Source of the DNA: Desulfotignum sp. | Lineage (GTDB): Bacteria; Desulfobacterota; Desulfobacteria; Desulfobacterales; Desulfobacteraceae | Direction of reading: 5' to 3' | DNA: 64,000 bases | Assembly (NCBI GenBank): GCA_011390635.1 | Contig: JAABSA010000009.1 | Location: 1-64,000, forward strand | Position numbers and translations under genes: made by a program | Notes under the pieces: generated by a model | Told to the model about the DNA's origin: nothing | Seen by the model: the letters and a program-made list of their open reading frames with translations, nothing else | Database searches by the model: none | In this document: piece by piece, positions 16,920 through 24,044 of the stretch | How positions within the stretch are numbered: position 1 is the stretch's first letter | Layout: each line of letters begins with the position of its first letter

Positions 16920-17363
16920 CTATTTAAGAAATTCACTTCGAATCCGCTCAATTCGTTTTCGGTTTGCCCCAAGGTCGGAATATCCGATACGGGATGCGGA
17001 TCGGATATGGATGACCGACTCGCCTGATCTCTCTTTCGGAAAGTAAAACTCCACGTCATCGACAAATCGGAACAAAGCTGACGTAAACTCTGCTCGAATA
17101 TAATTTTCTTGAGCCGCTAAGATTTTTGCTCCTCTTTGGGAATCAAGTATCTGCAAGAGACGGACTCGGGCATCCTCCTGTGATCCTGTATAACGAAGAG
17201 GTTGAATATATTGTTTTTCACCAACGGCCTGACTGTTCACACAATTTGGTGTTTTCGGGCACGGCGCCAACTCTCCATTATTTATCCCCAGATCAGGAAC
17301 AGCCCCAACGCATCCGGTTAAAAAAATTAAGGTTACCAAACCAACTGCAATTTGTGTGTTCAA
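16920..17363 (-). CDS. DUF1499 lipoprotein
   Basis: A 147-residue secreted lipoprotein. Residues 1-18 form a signal peptide ending in the lipobox LTGC, so Cys18 would be lipidated. The mature part has the DUF1499 features: CPKTPNCVNSQAV near its start, and DDVEFYFPKE with IHIRSASRIGYSDLGANRKRIERIR at the end. DUF1499 proteins are envelope proteins of unknown function. The pairing with DUF2177 just downstream suggests an envelope role. Confidence 0.75.
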   Translation of the reverse strand: MNTQIAVGLVTLIFLTGCVGAVPDLGINNGELAPCPKTPNCVNSQAVGEKQYIQPLRYTGSQEDARVRLLQILDSQRGAKILAAQENYIRAEFTSALFRFVDDVEFYFPKERSGESVIHIRSASRIGYSDLGANRKRIERIRSEFLK

Positions 17364-17494
17364 TGCGTATTCTTCCTATATTTTAAATAATTGTCCACTA
17401 CGGGTCTGCTTGTCAAAAACTATAGCATGAATTCCGTATATTTTGTATCCATTTGAAAATTTGATTTTACCAGGCCTGCAAATTATTTTAATTG

Positions 17495-17560
17495 AGAGGA
17501 CTTATTGCAGGACAACGTCCGTTTTTTAGGCAGATGAAACCCCGAGACTATCCCTGTTAA
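17495..17560 (+). repeat. Dispersed intergenic repeat, copy E (distal half)
   Basis: Reads GAGGACTTATTGCAGGACAA, CGTCCGTTTTTTAGGCAGAT, GAAACCCCGAGACTATCCCT, GTTAA. GGAC and GTCC pair around AAC. Matches the second half of copy B and lacks the first half. Confidence 0.65.
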
Positions 17561-17721
17561 CCTATTTTCAGGAAATTTTTTTTCAGACAGAAATTGGAAA
17601 CGATTCTACCCTAAAAGACTTCTGTTGAAATGCCTGGGAGACGGCTGATACAGCCTTGGGAGCCGAAAAGCGGAAGCCGTTTTTAGATGCTTAGGAGTGA
17701 GGTATATTTTCAGAAACCAAT

Positions 17722-17774
17722 GCTATATACTCTTGCTGAATACATATCTGTGCTATATACTTCATATATATAGC
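17722..17774. promoter_or_regulatory. vapBC operator candidate
   Basis: A perfect inverted repeat GCTATATA (17752-17759) and TATATAGC (17767-17774), with a 7-bp spacer, lies 25 bp before vapB. The left half-site recurs as GCTATATAC at 17722-17730. VapB antitoxins usually bind such palindromes together with VapC to repress their own operon. Confidence 0.6.
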
Positions 17775-17799
17775 GAATTTGGTATAAGGAGATTGGGCT

Positions 17800-18033
17800 A
17801 TGGATGTAGGAACCGTTTTTGTTAATAATAGAACCCAAGCGGTGAGATTGCCGGTTGACAGCAGGTTTCCTGACGGTGTGAAAAAAGTTGTTGTGCGTAT
17901 CGTCGGTAAAGATCGTGTGCTTTCCCCGGTAGAAAATACATGGGACAGCTTTTTTCTTTCTGAGGATGGCGTGACCGATGATTTTATGCGGGAACGCGCT
18001 TCACAAGAACAATCAGAAAGGGAGTCTTTTTAA
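17800..18033 (+). CDS. vapB: VapB-type antitoxin
   Basis: A 77-residue antitoxin. The N-terminal MDVGTVFVNNRTQAVRLPVD is the AbrB/SpoVT-like swapped-hairpin DNA-binding domain typical of VapB. The C-terminal tail (SFFLSEDGVTDDFMRERASQ) would wrap the VapC active site. RBS AAGGAGA at 17786 supports the ATG. It overlaps vapC by one base (TAATG). It probably represses its own promoter through the palindrome at 17752-17774. Confidence 0.85.
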   Translation: MDVGTVFVNNRTQAVRLPVDSRFPDGVKKVVVRIVGKDRVLSPVENTWDSFFLSEDGVTDDFMRERASQEQSERESF

Positions 18034-18440
18034 TGCTGAAATATATGCTGGACACCAACATAGTTATTTATGTTATTAAACGCCGCCCAATCGAAGCCTT
18101 AGAGATCTTCAATGCTCATGCAGGGCAAATGTGTATCAGCTCAATCACATTGGCCGAACTCTTACACGGGGTTGAAAAAAGCTCTATGGTGTCCCATAAC
18201 CTACGCAAAGTTGAGGACTTTGTATCCCGTTTGGAGGTTTTGCCTTATGACGACAATGCCGCTGCCCACTATGGAAATATCAGAGCGGATTTAGAAAAAA
18301 AAGGCACCCCCGTAGGGGTCAATGACCTACACATTGCTGGTCATGCCCGAAGTGAATCTTTGATCCTGGTCACCAACAACATGCGTGAGTTTGTGAGAGT
18401 TGAGGGCTTGCGTTTGGAAAATTGGATTAAAAAAGAATAG
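18033..18440 (+). CDS. vapC: VapC-type PIN-domain ribonuclease toxin
   Basis: A 135-residue PIN-domain protein. The metal-binding acids are present: MLDTN (first Asp), SITLAELLHG (Glu), and the NDLHIAGHARS segment (Asp), followed by LVTNNMREF, which completes the PIN core. VapC toxins cleave initiator tRNA or the 23S rRNA sarcin-ricin loop; the target here is not predictable. One-base overlap with vapB indicates translational coupling. It marks the end of the accessory zone; repeat copy F follows. Confidence 0.9.
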   Translation: MLKYMLDTNIVIYVIKRRPIEALEIFNAHAGQMCISSITLAELLHGVEKSSMVSHNLRKVEDFVSRLEVLPYDDNAAAHYGNIRADLEKKGTPVGVNDLHIAGHARSESLILVTNNMREFVRVEGLRLENWIKKE

Positions 18441-18860
18441 GGATAAGGGATTACAAAGCGATCAATCTGAGGTGTTGCGGTGCGGACTACCTACAAGACA
18501 AGTTCCGTTTTTTTAAATGGATGAGGACTCCAGACTATCCCTGTTCAAACGCTCTTCTGTATCGCTTTAAGGCCAGGCTAACAGTCAATATAGTGCAGCA
18601 AATCTTAATTCCATGAAAATTAACCATAGTTTTGATTATGAAATCTGCCAGAGCTCAAACTAATTTGCAACTATCATTGATTCCTTTATGTTCAAGCAAA
18701 ATCCCAATATCATTGATAGTTATTTCCACTGGTGATTGAAAAATCTATGTATGTCTGGTACCGGGTACTGAATCCTGAAACATCTTTGACTCTGTTTGAA
18801 AAATGAGAATACGTCATAGATTTTCAAGCAGAACAATGCAGATATGTCATGCACGGCATG
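18441..18860. other. Gene-free interval at the accessory/core boundary
   Basis: Holds repeat copy F right after vapC, then about 300 bp of AT-rich sequence without a supported frame, RBS or clear structure. Confidence 0.6.
18458..18546 (+). repeat. Dispersed intergenic repeat, copy F
   Basis: Blocks: GATCAATCTGAGGTGTT, GCGGACTAC, AAGACAAGTTCCGTTTTTTT, ATGGATGAGGACTCC and AGACTATCCCTGTT. These match copy B from its GATCAAACC block onward. It begins 18 bp after the vapC stop. It is the last copy in the window. Confidence 0.65.
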
Positions 18861-19778
18861 TCACATGCTGCCGGTCAGGGTCTTGATTTTGTTACATGCG
18901 GTCATCTCCTCCAGCCAGTTTCGGGGAACCGCTTCCAGTCCGTGATGGATGCCAAGGATAAAACCGCACAAAATTCCCCTGGCTGAAGAATCACCGCCGG
19001 CCATGATATTTTCGATCAATGCGGTTTTCAGGTCTTCCGGATACCGGGCGATCAGGTGAATGGTGCCGGGCAGGGCCTCTGTTATGTCACAGGCCTGACC
19101 GAAACCGGAGATGGCCTGTGGGGTCTCTTTTTCAGCACTGGCAAGGCCTTTGTCCACCAGGTCTGCGATGGGAGATTCGGACGGCAGCTGTTCTGCTGCG
19201 GATCGGATGGCGGCGGCCGGGCCTGATCCGTTGGCGGTTTCCAGGGCAGCCAGGGCAAAGAAGCGGGCGGTTTCCAGGACAAAGGGATGGTTGTGGGTCA
19301 TGGCGGTCTGCTGCCGGGCACAATCGATGAACGCGTCGGCATCGTGGGCGTAGAACAGGGCCAGGGGCACCATGCGGGCAGCCCCTCCGAGATCGGTGGA
19401 GTCTGATCCGGCTTTTGACGGTGATCTGCCTGCCTGGAAACCTGCCAGGGTTTTTTTGGTGGCCCCGTCCAGGTATCCGTCATAATTGTCAAACAGGGCC
19501 TGCCATTGGGCGGCAAAATCCGCCAGGTCAAAGCCGTTGCAGTGACCCAAAGATTCCAGCAACACCAGCATCTGGTCACCGTAATGGGTAAAGTCCCCTT
19601 TTTGTCTGTTTTTGTGAAACATGGCGATTTCAGGGGCTGTCAGAGTGTCCAGGCGGCCGTACCGCTCCTTTATCCGGGATACATCATACACCCAGTGAAC
19701 GCTCAGGGCCAGGGCATCTGCGGCAAACGCGGCCATGACACCGGGCAGCATTTTTTGATGAATGGCGGTCTTGTTCAT
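18861..19778 (-). CDS. ADP-ribosylglycohydrolase-family protein
   Basis: A 305-residue all-alpha protein of the ADP-ribosylglycohydrolase (DraG/ARH) family. The N-terminal GVMAAFAADALALSVHWVYD and C-terminal IMAGGDSSARGILCGFILGIHHG correspond to the two metal-binding blocks; in classical DraG the latter reads GGDTDT, so some magnesium ligands differ. Known members remove ADP-ribose from proteins, but this subgroup, common in deltaproteobacteria and gammaproteobacteria, has no established substrate. The ATG at 19778 follows GGAGG. It lies downstream of the radical SAM gene on the same strand. Confidence 0.7.
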   Translation of the reverse strand: MNKTAIHQKMLPGVMAAFAADALALSVHWVYDVSRIKERYGRLDTLTAPEIAMFHKNRQKGDFTHYGDQMLVLLESLGHCNGFDLADFAAQWQALFDNYDGYLDGATKKTLAGFQAGRSPSKAGSDSTDLGGAARMVPLALFYAHDADAFIDCARQQTAMTHNHPFVLETARFFALAALETANGSGPAAAIRSAAEQLPSESPIADLVDKGLASAEKETPQAISGFGQACDITEALPGTIHLIARYPEDLKTALIENIMAGGDSSARGILCGFILGIHHGLEAVPRNWLEEMTACNKIKTLTGSM

Positions 19779-19913
19779 TTTGTTCCTCCTTTGGATTGCG
19801 GTATGGGAATGTGGGAACACTAAAGCAATTTTGACCCATCCTGCAGCGGTTTTCAAGAAAAAACTGTGCCGGTCCCTTATGCAGCCGGGGGTACAATACG
19901 GCATTACCTCATG

Positions 19914-21218
19914 CTACAGCCGCTGGATGATATACAGAAACATGGGCAGACGGCTGACAGTCTTCAGCCGGTAGAAATCATAGAGCACTTCTCTGGAGGG
20001 TTTGGCAAATGCCAGGGGGGACAGGTACACACTTCCCTTGGGCAGGGAATGGGTGATGCGGTGCCGGACCAGGTCCAGGAGTGCCCGGGTGTGGTCCGGG
20101 GGCAGCTGGTCATCCATGACAAAATTGCCGGTCATTTCAATGCGGGCAAAGGCCTGGTTGATGGACTGCATCTTATCGAATGCCAGGCCCACCTTGCGGG
20201 CGGTGACGGGTTTTCCCAAGTGCTCCAGGGTGGCCGAATCAAAGGATTCCAGGCCGATGTTGATGAAAGTGTCAAAGGGCAGGGCATTTAAGGAGTCAAA
20301 CAGGTGCGGGTCAGCATCGAGCAGGGAATCCACGCTGCCGAACAGATACAGCCGGGGGTGTTTCATGTAGCTGCGTGCAAACCCGAACCGGTCATAACTT
20401 TGCCTGGCAGCTGATACAATCAGGTCTGCCGGCGCGTTCAGGGTATCATGCTCTCCTAAAAAAAGGGCGTTGTAGTTCACCAGGTCTTTGCCGTACAGGT
20501 GTGCCAGGTCCCGTATCTGTCTTTGGATATCCTCCGGAGAGCGGGGGGTGAACGGTTTTTTGTTTTTCACCTTGCAGAACCGGCATTTGTACAGGCATCC
20601 GTCGGCAATGGTCAACGGGATCACATTGTAGTCCGAATGCCTGGCATCCGGCGGCAGCACCGTGGTTCTGGCGCCGCAGATTTCAAACAGGGTTTGGGCT
20701 TTATTCTCCAGATCTGTTTTTGTGATGCGCTTCACCTGCCTGAGCCATTCAGCAATACGGGCGGGCATGTCAGGCCGGCTGTCCGGCAGGGCTGCCAGCA
20801 GTTCGGGCCAGTTTTGACAGATTTTTGCGACTTCCGGTTCTTCAAAGGGCCGGCCTCCCAGCAGCGAATTGGTGGGGTAGGTGAAATTGGGCAGGTAATA
20901 CTCACCAATGGCTTCAAACACCCCGGCATATCCGCCGCTGGAATAGTAGATCCAGTCATTGCCCACGGTGCGCTTGAGCCATTCCGAGGGATGGAGCCAG
21001 TGCCGGGTTTTGGATCTGGCATGCCGGATTTCATGGTTCAGGTTGAATTCCAGTATCATCTCCCGGGTCTCCAGGCGGGAAAAAATGCCGTATTTCACCG
21101 GATAACTGATCTTGGCATACTCATTATTTTCCCGGACATTCAGGAAGATGGAAAGATCATCGGATAGAAAGGCTGTTTCCGGATGTGTTATCTCAAAAGG
21201 ATCGTTCAACTGAAGCAA
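19914..21218 (-). CDS. Radical SAM protein of unknown function
   Basis: A 434-residue protein. Residues 1 to about 200 form an N-terminal domain without a known match. The radical SAM barrel follows, with DGCLYKCRFCKVK (CX3CX2C) for the 4Fe-4S cluster and SAM, FLGEHDTLNA as the GGE-type motif, and INIGLESFDSATLEHLGKP, the helix typical of Elp3/MiaB-like barrels. The start codon seems to be TTG at 21218; the RBS is poor, so the true start may differ. It diverges from the DUF3524 gene. Confidence 0.75.
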   Translation of the reverse strand: MLQLNDPFEITHPETAFLSDDLSIFLNVRENNEYAKISYPVKYGIFSRLETREMILEFNLNHEIRHARSKTRHWLHPSEWLKRTVGNDWIYYSSGGYAGVFEAIGEYYLPNFTYPTNSLLGGRPFEEPEVAKICQNWPELLAALPDSRPDMPARIAEWLRQVKRITKTDLENKAQTLFEICGARTTVLPPDARHSDYNVIPLTIADGCLYKCRFCKVKNKKPFTPRSPEDIQRQIRDLAHLYGKDLVNYNALFLGEHDTLNAPADLIVSAARQSYDRFGFARSYMKHPRLYLFGSVDSLLDADPHLFDSLNALPFDTFINIGLESFDSATLEHLGKPVTARKVGLAFDKMQSINQAFARIEMTGNFVMDDQLPPDHTRALLDLVRHRITHSLPKGSVYLSPLAFAKPSREVLYDFYRLKTVSRLPMFLYIIQRL

Positions 21219-21436
21219 AAGCGACTCTAACCTGTTTTATTGTTTATCCATGGGTGCCGCATTCAAGCCTGGACATCCCGCAAAAACCAAGTATTCATAC
21301 TATAATTTTCTTCGGTTTCATAGCAATGGTTTTTTTTGATTGATTGCCCCCATGATCCGGATGCTGGTATTGACCCATCCCCATAAAACAGGTAATACAG
21401 GGCCTGAATAAAAAACAGACACAAAGGTGGACAACA

Positions 21437-22567
21437 GTGAAAGTGTTATTTCTGGAACCCTTTTTCGGCGGATCCCACCAGGATTTTGCCACAGGTTTTA
21501 CAGCCCATTCCCGGCATGATGTTACCCTGAAGACCCTGCCGGCCAGTTCCTGGAAATGGCGTATGCGGGGAGCAGCCCTGGCGTTTTTGCAGAAGATAAA
21601 AGATATTGCTTCCTATGACCTGGTGTTTGCCACAGACATGATGAATGTTGCAGATTTTCTGGCACTGGCAGGACCTTCCCGGCCGCCCCTGGTATTGTAC
21701 TTTCATGAAAACCAGCTGTCTTATCCCCTTTCTCCCAGGGAAAAAAAGACAGCACCGGATGTGGATCTGGGGTTGATCAATATCACCTCTGCCCTGGCTG
21801 CTGACCAGGTGTTGTTCAACTCTGCATTTCATTTGCACGCATTTGAAAAAGAGGCCCGGAAACTGATAAAACAGATGCCGGTGCCCCGTCCGTCAGGAAT
21901 GGTCGACCGGATTTTACAAAAAAGCCGTGTGATGTATCCAGGATGCCGGTTTCCCGCAGAACCGGTTTCTGTTATGCCGGAGCCGTCAGATTCGCCATTG
22001 ATTATATGGAACCACCGGTGGGAGTATGACAAAAAGCCAGAGGTTTTTTTCCGTGTGCTTGGCAGGCTCAGGGACAAAGGGGTGCCATTTTCTCTGGCTG
22101 TCATGGGAGAGCGGTATGATATGTATCCTGCGGTGTTTGACAGGGCGAAACAAACCTTTGCCGACCAGATAAAAGTATTCGGGTATGTCTCGGGTCGGGC
22201 TGCGTATCAGGCCTGGCTGGCCCGGGGCAGTGTGGTGGTTTCCACTGCCATCCAGGAGAATTTCGGCATTTCGGTGGTGGAAGCGGTGCGGTTCGGCTGC
22301 TTTCCCCTGCTGCCCAGGAGGCTTTCTTATCCGGAGATCATGCCGGAAAAATTTCATCCTGACATTCTGTACCGGTCTGAAACCCAGCTTGTGGAAAAAC
22401 TGGCATACCATCTTTTACACCCCAGGGCCGGTCAGCCGCTGCAAAAAGCGCTAAAAGATCATGTGCAGCAGTTTTCCTGGGAAATACTGGTGGCGCAGTA
22501 TGACAGTATACTGGAAAACCTTCAGAAAAAAAGGATCACTCCCTGGGCTGCTGCATGCAAATCGTGA
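21437..22567 (+). CDS. DUF3524 glycosyltransferase, tRNA-queuosine mannosyltransferase family
   Basis: A 376-residue GT-B glycosyltransferase. The N-terminal MKVLFLEPFFGGSHQDFATGF, then LYFHENQLSYP, are signatures of DUF3524. The C-terminal part has IWNHRWEYDKKPEVFFRVL and the nucleotide-sugar segment STAIQENFGISVVEAV. The human relative GTDC1 is the queuosine-tRNA-Asp mannosyltransferase, so this protein may mannosylate queuosine in tRNA; that is inference by homology. The start is GTG at 21437, with AAGGTGG upstream. Confidence 0.75.
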   Translation: MKVLFLEPFFGGSHQDFATGFTAHSRHDVTLKTLPASSWKWRMRGAALAFLQKIKDIASYDLVFATDMMNVADFLALAGPSRPPLVLYFHENQLSYPLSPREKKTAPDVDLGLINITSALAADQVLFNSAFHLHAFEKEARKLIKQMPVPRPSGMVDRILQKSRVMYPGCRFPAEPVSVMPEPSDSPLIIWNHRWEYDKKPEVFFRVLGRLRDKGVPFSLAVMGERYDMYPAVFDRAKQTFADQIKVFGYVSGRAAYQAWLARGSVVVSTAIQENFGISVVEAVRFGCFPLLPRRLSYPEIMPEKFHPDILYRSETQLVEKLAYHLLHPRAGQPLQKALKDHVQQFSWEILVAQYDSILENLQKKRITPWAAACKS

Positions 22568-22613
22568 CATCCAGTTGACAGGGTATCGTGCCTTCTGCAA
22601 AGGCCTTCATCCG

Positions 22614-22629
22614 CCCCAGATCTCTGGGG
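22614..22629 (+). terminator. Short hairpin after the DUF3524 gene
   Basis: CCCCAG (22614-22619) and CTGGGG (22624-22629) pair around ATCT, followed by CTTTG. The T-run is weak, so termination is uncertain. Confidence 0.35.
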
Positions 22630-22802
22630 CTTTGACAGTTCTGGTGCAGGGGGTGCACGGGCTTGTATAAGATGCCGGATCTAAAGGCAGATATCCTGGA
22701 ATCGATCATTGTCTGTCTTGATATATCTGTTAATTTGCGGTATAGGTGAGTGTGAATTTTTCATCCCCATTGTTGAGAAAAAAAAGCGGTAACAAAGCTG
22801 CC

Positions 22803-24044
22803 ATGAACAGATTTTTTTTTCTGCCCTGTATCTTCACTGTTTTTTTTGTAGGGTTTTCTCTGGCCGGTGCATCAGCCCTCACCCCTGAAGAGGTGCTGGT
22901 TGTGGCCAACATGAATGCCGCAAAAAGCAAAGGGCTGGCTGCTTATTATATGGAAAAACGTCAGATTCCACCGGAAAACCTGGTGTTATTGTTCATTACC
23001 GATAAGGAGCAGTGTTCCAGGGAGGAATATGAAGAAAAAATTGTTCCCCCCATCCGTCGAGCGCTGGCTGCCAATCCTGATCTCCGTGCCATTGTGACCG
23101 TTTTCGGGGTACCATTGAAGATTGTCTCCCCCGGGCATACACAAGAAGAACAAAAGCAGTTGGACCGTATGACCCTTGCAAAAAACCAGTTGAAAGACCA
23201 GTTGTCTGCGGCAGAGGCTGAAAACAGTGATCCGGATATCATAAAACAAAAAAAACAGCAGTTATCGAAACTGGAACAAAAGATTTCCCGTCATATCCGC
23301 CAACTGGATAAGGGCGCGTCATTGGATTCTGAATTGATGCTGATAAAAAAAGAAGAGTATCCGCTCAATTTTTGGGTGCCCAATCCATATTATCTGGGAT
23401 TTGCCAACCGCAGCATGTCTGTAGAAAAAGAAGATGTCATAATGGTCAGCCGTCTGGATGCGGCGGATGATACAATTGTAAGGCGCATCATTGATGACAG
23501 TATTGAGGCCGAAATCCTGGGCCTAAAAGGGTCTGCATATTTTGATGCCAGGTGGAAAGACCCTGGTGATAAAAAAAAGACCGGCTATGGTCTGTATGAC
23601 GGTTCCATCCACAGGGCCGCTGAAAAAGTATCCCGGAAAACACCAATGGGCGTGGTGGTAAATGATGAGAATGCATTGTTCCAGAAGGGGGACAGCCTGG
23701 ATACAGCCCTTTACTGCGGATGGTACAGCCTGGCAAGGTATGTGGATGCCTTTGTCTGGCAAAAGGGATCGGTGGGGTTTCACATTGCCAGTTCAGAATG
23801 CGCAACATTGAAAAATGAGAACAGCCAGGTCTGGTGTAAAAAAATGTTGGACAATGGTATTGCAGCCACCATCGGTCCTGTCGGCGAGCCGTATGTTCAG
23901 GCGTTTCCGTTGCCTGAGATTTTCTTTGATTTTCTGGTGGAAGGGTATTTAAGTCTGGCAGAATCCTATCTGGTCAGCCTGCCGTATCTGTCCTGGAAAA
24001 TGGTTCTGGTGGGTGACCCCCTTTACCGGGTGAATATACAATAA
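22803..24044 (+). CDS. TIGR03790-family exported protein
   Basis: A 413-residue protein that begins with a signal peptide (MNRFFFLPCIFTVFFVGFSL, cleaved near AGASA). The mature part, TPEEVLVVANMNAAKSKGLA, YYMEKRQIPPENLV, VTVFGVPLKI and MVLVGDPLYRV, is characteristic of TIGR03790, a family of unknown function found in deltaproteobacteria and planctomycetes. Residues about 120-170 form an inserted charged coiled-coil. An upstream GTG at 22746 is possible, but the signal peptide fits the ATG at 22803. Its stop codon abuts the next ATG, implying translational coupling with the patatin gene. Confidence 0.7.
   Translation: MNRFFFLPCIFTVFFVGFSLAGASALTPEEVLVVANMNAAKSKGLAAYYMEKRQIPPENLVLLFITDKEQCSREEYEEKIVPPIRRALAANPDLRAIVTVFGVPLKIVSPGHTQEEQKQLDRMTLAKNQLKDQLSAAEAENSDPDIIKQKKQQLSKLEQKISRHIRQLDKGASLDSELMLIKKEEYPLNFWVPNPYYLGFANRSMSVEKEDVIMVSRLDAADDTIVRRIIDDSIEAEILGLKGSAYFDARWKDPGDKKKTGYGLYDGSIHRAAEKVSRKTPMGVVVNDENALFQKGDSLDTALYCGWYSLARYVDAFVWQKGSVGFHIASSECATLKNENSQVWCKKMLDNGIAATIGPVGEPYVQAFPLPEIFFDFLVEGYLSLAESYLVSLPYLSWKMVLVGDPLYRVNIQ

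Larger units (their letters stand above)
17364..17799. other. Intergenic region with repeat copy E and vapBC control region
   Basis: Contains repeat copy E, a small hairpin (GGCTG and CAGCC around ATA at 17643-17655), and the AT-rich vapBC promoter and operator. No gene is supported. Confidence 0.6.

Noticed and set aside
5069-18546. Repeat family read as integron attC sites
   Set aside because: The repeats follow genes and share orientation, but I found no RYYYAAC/GTTRRRY core pair and no integrase gene, and genes lie on both strands.
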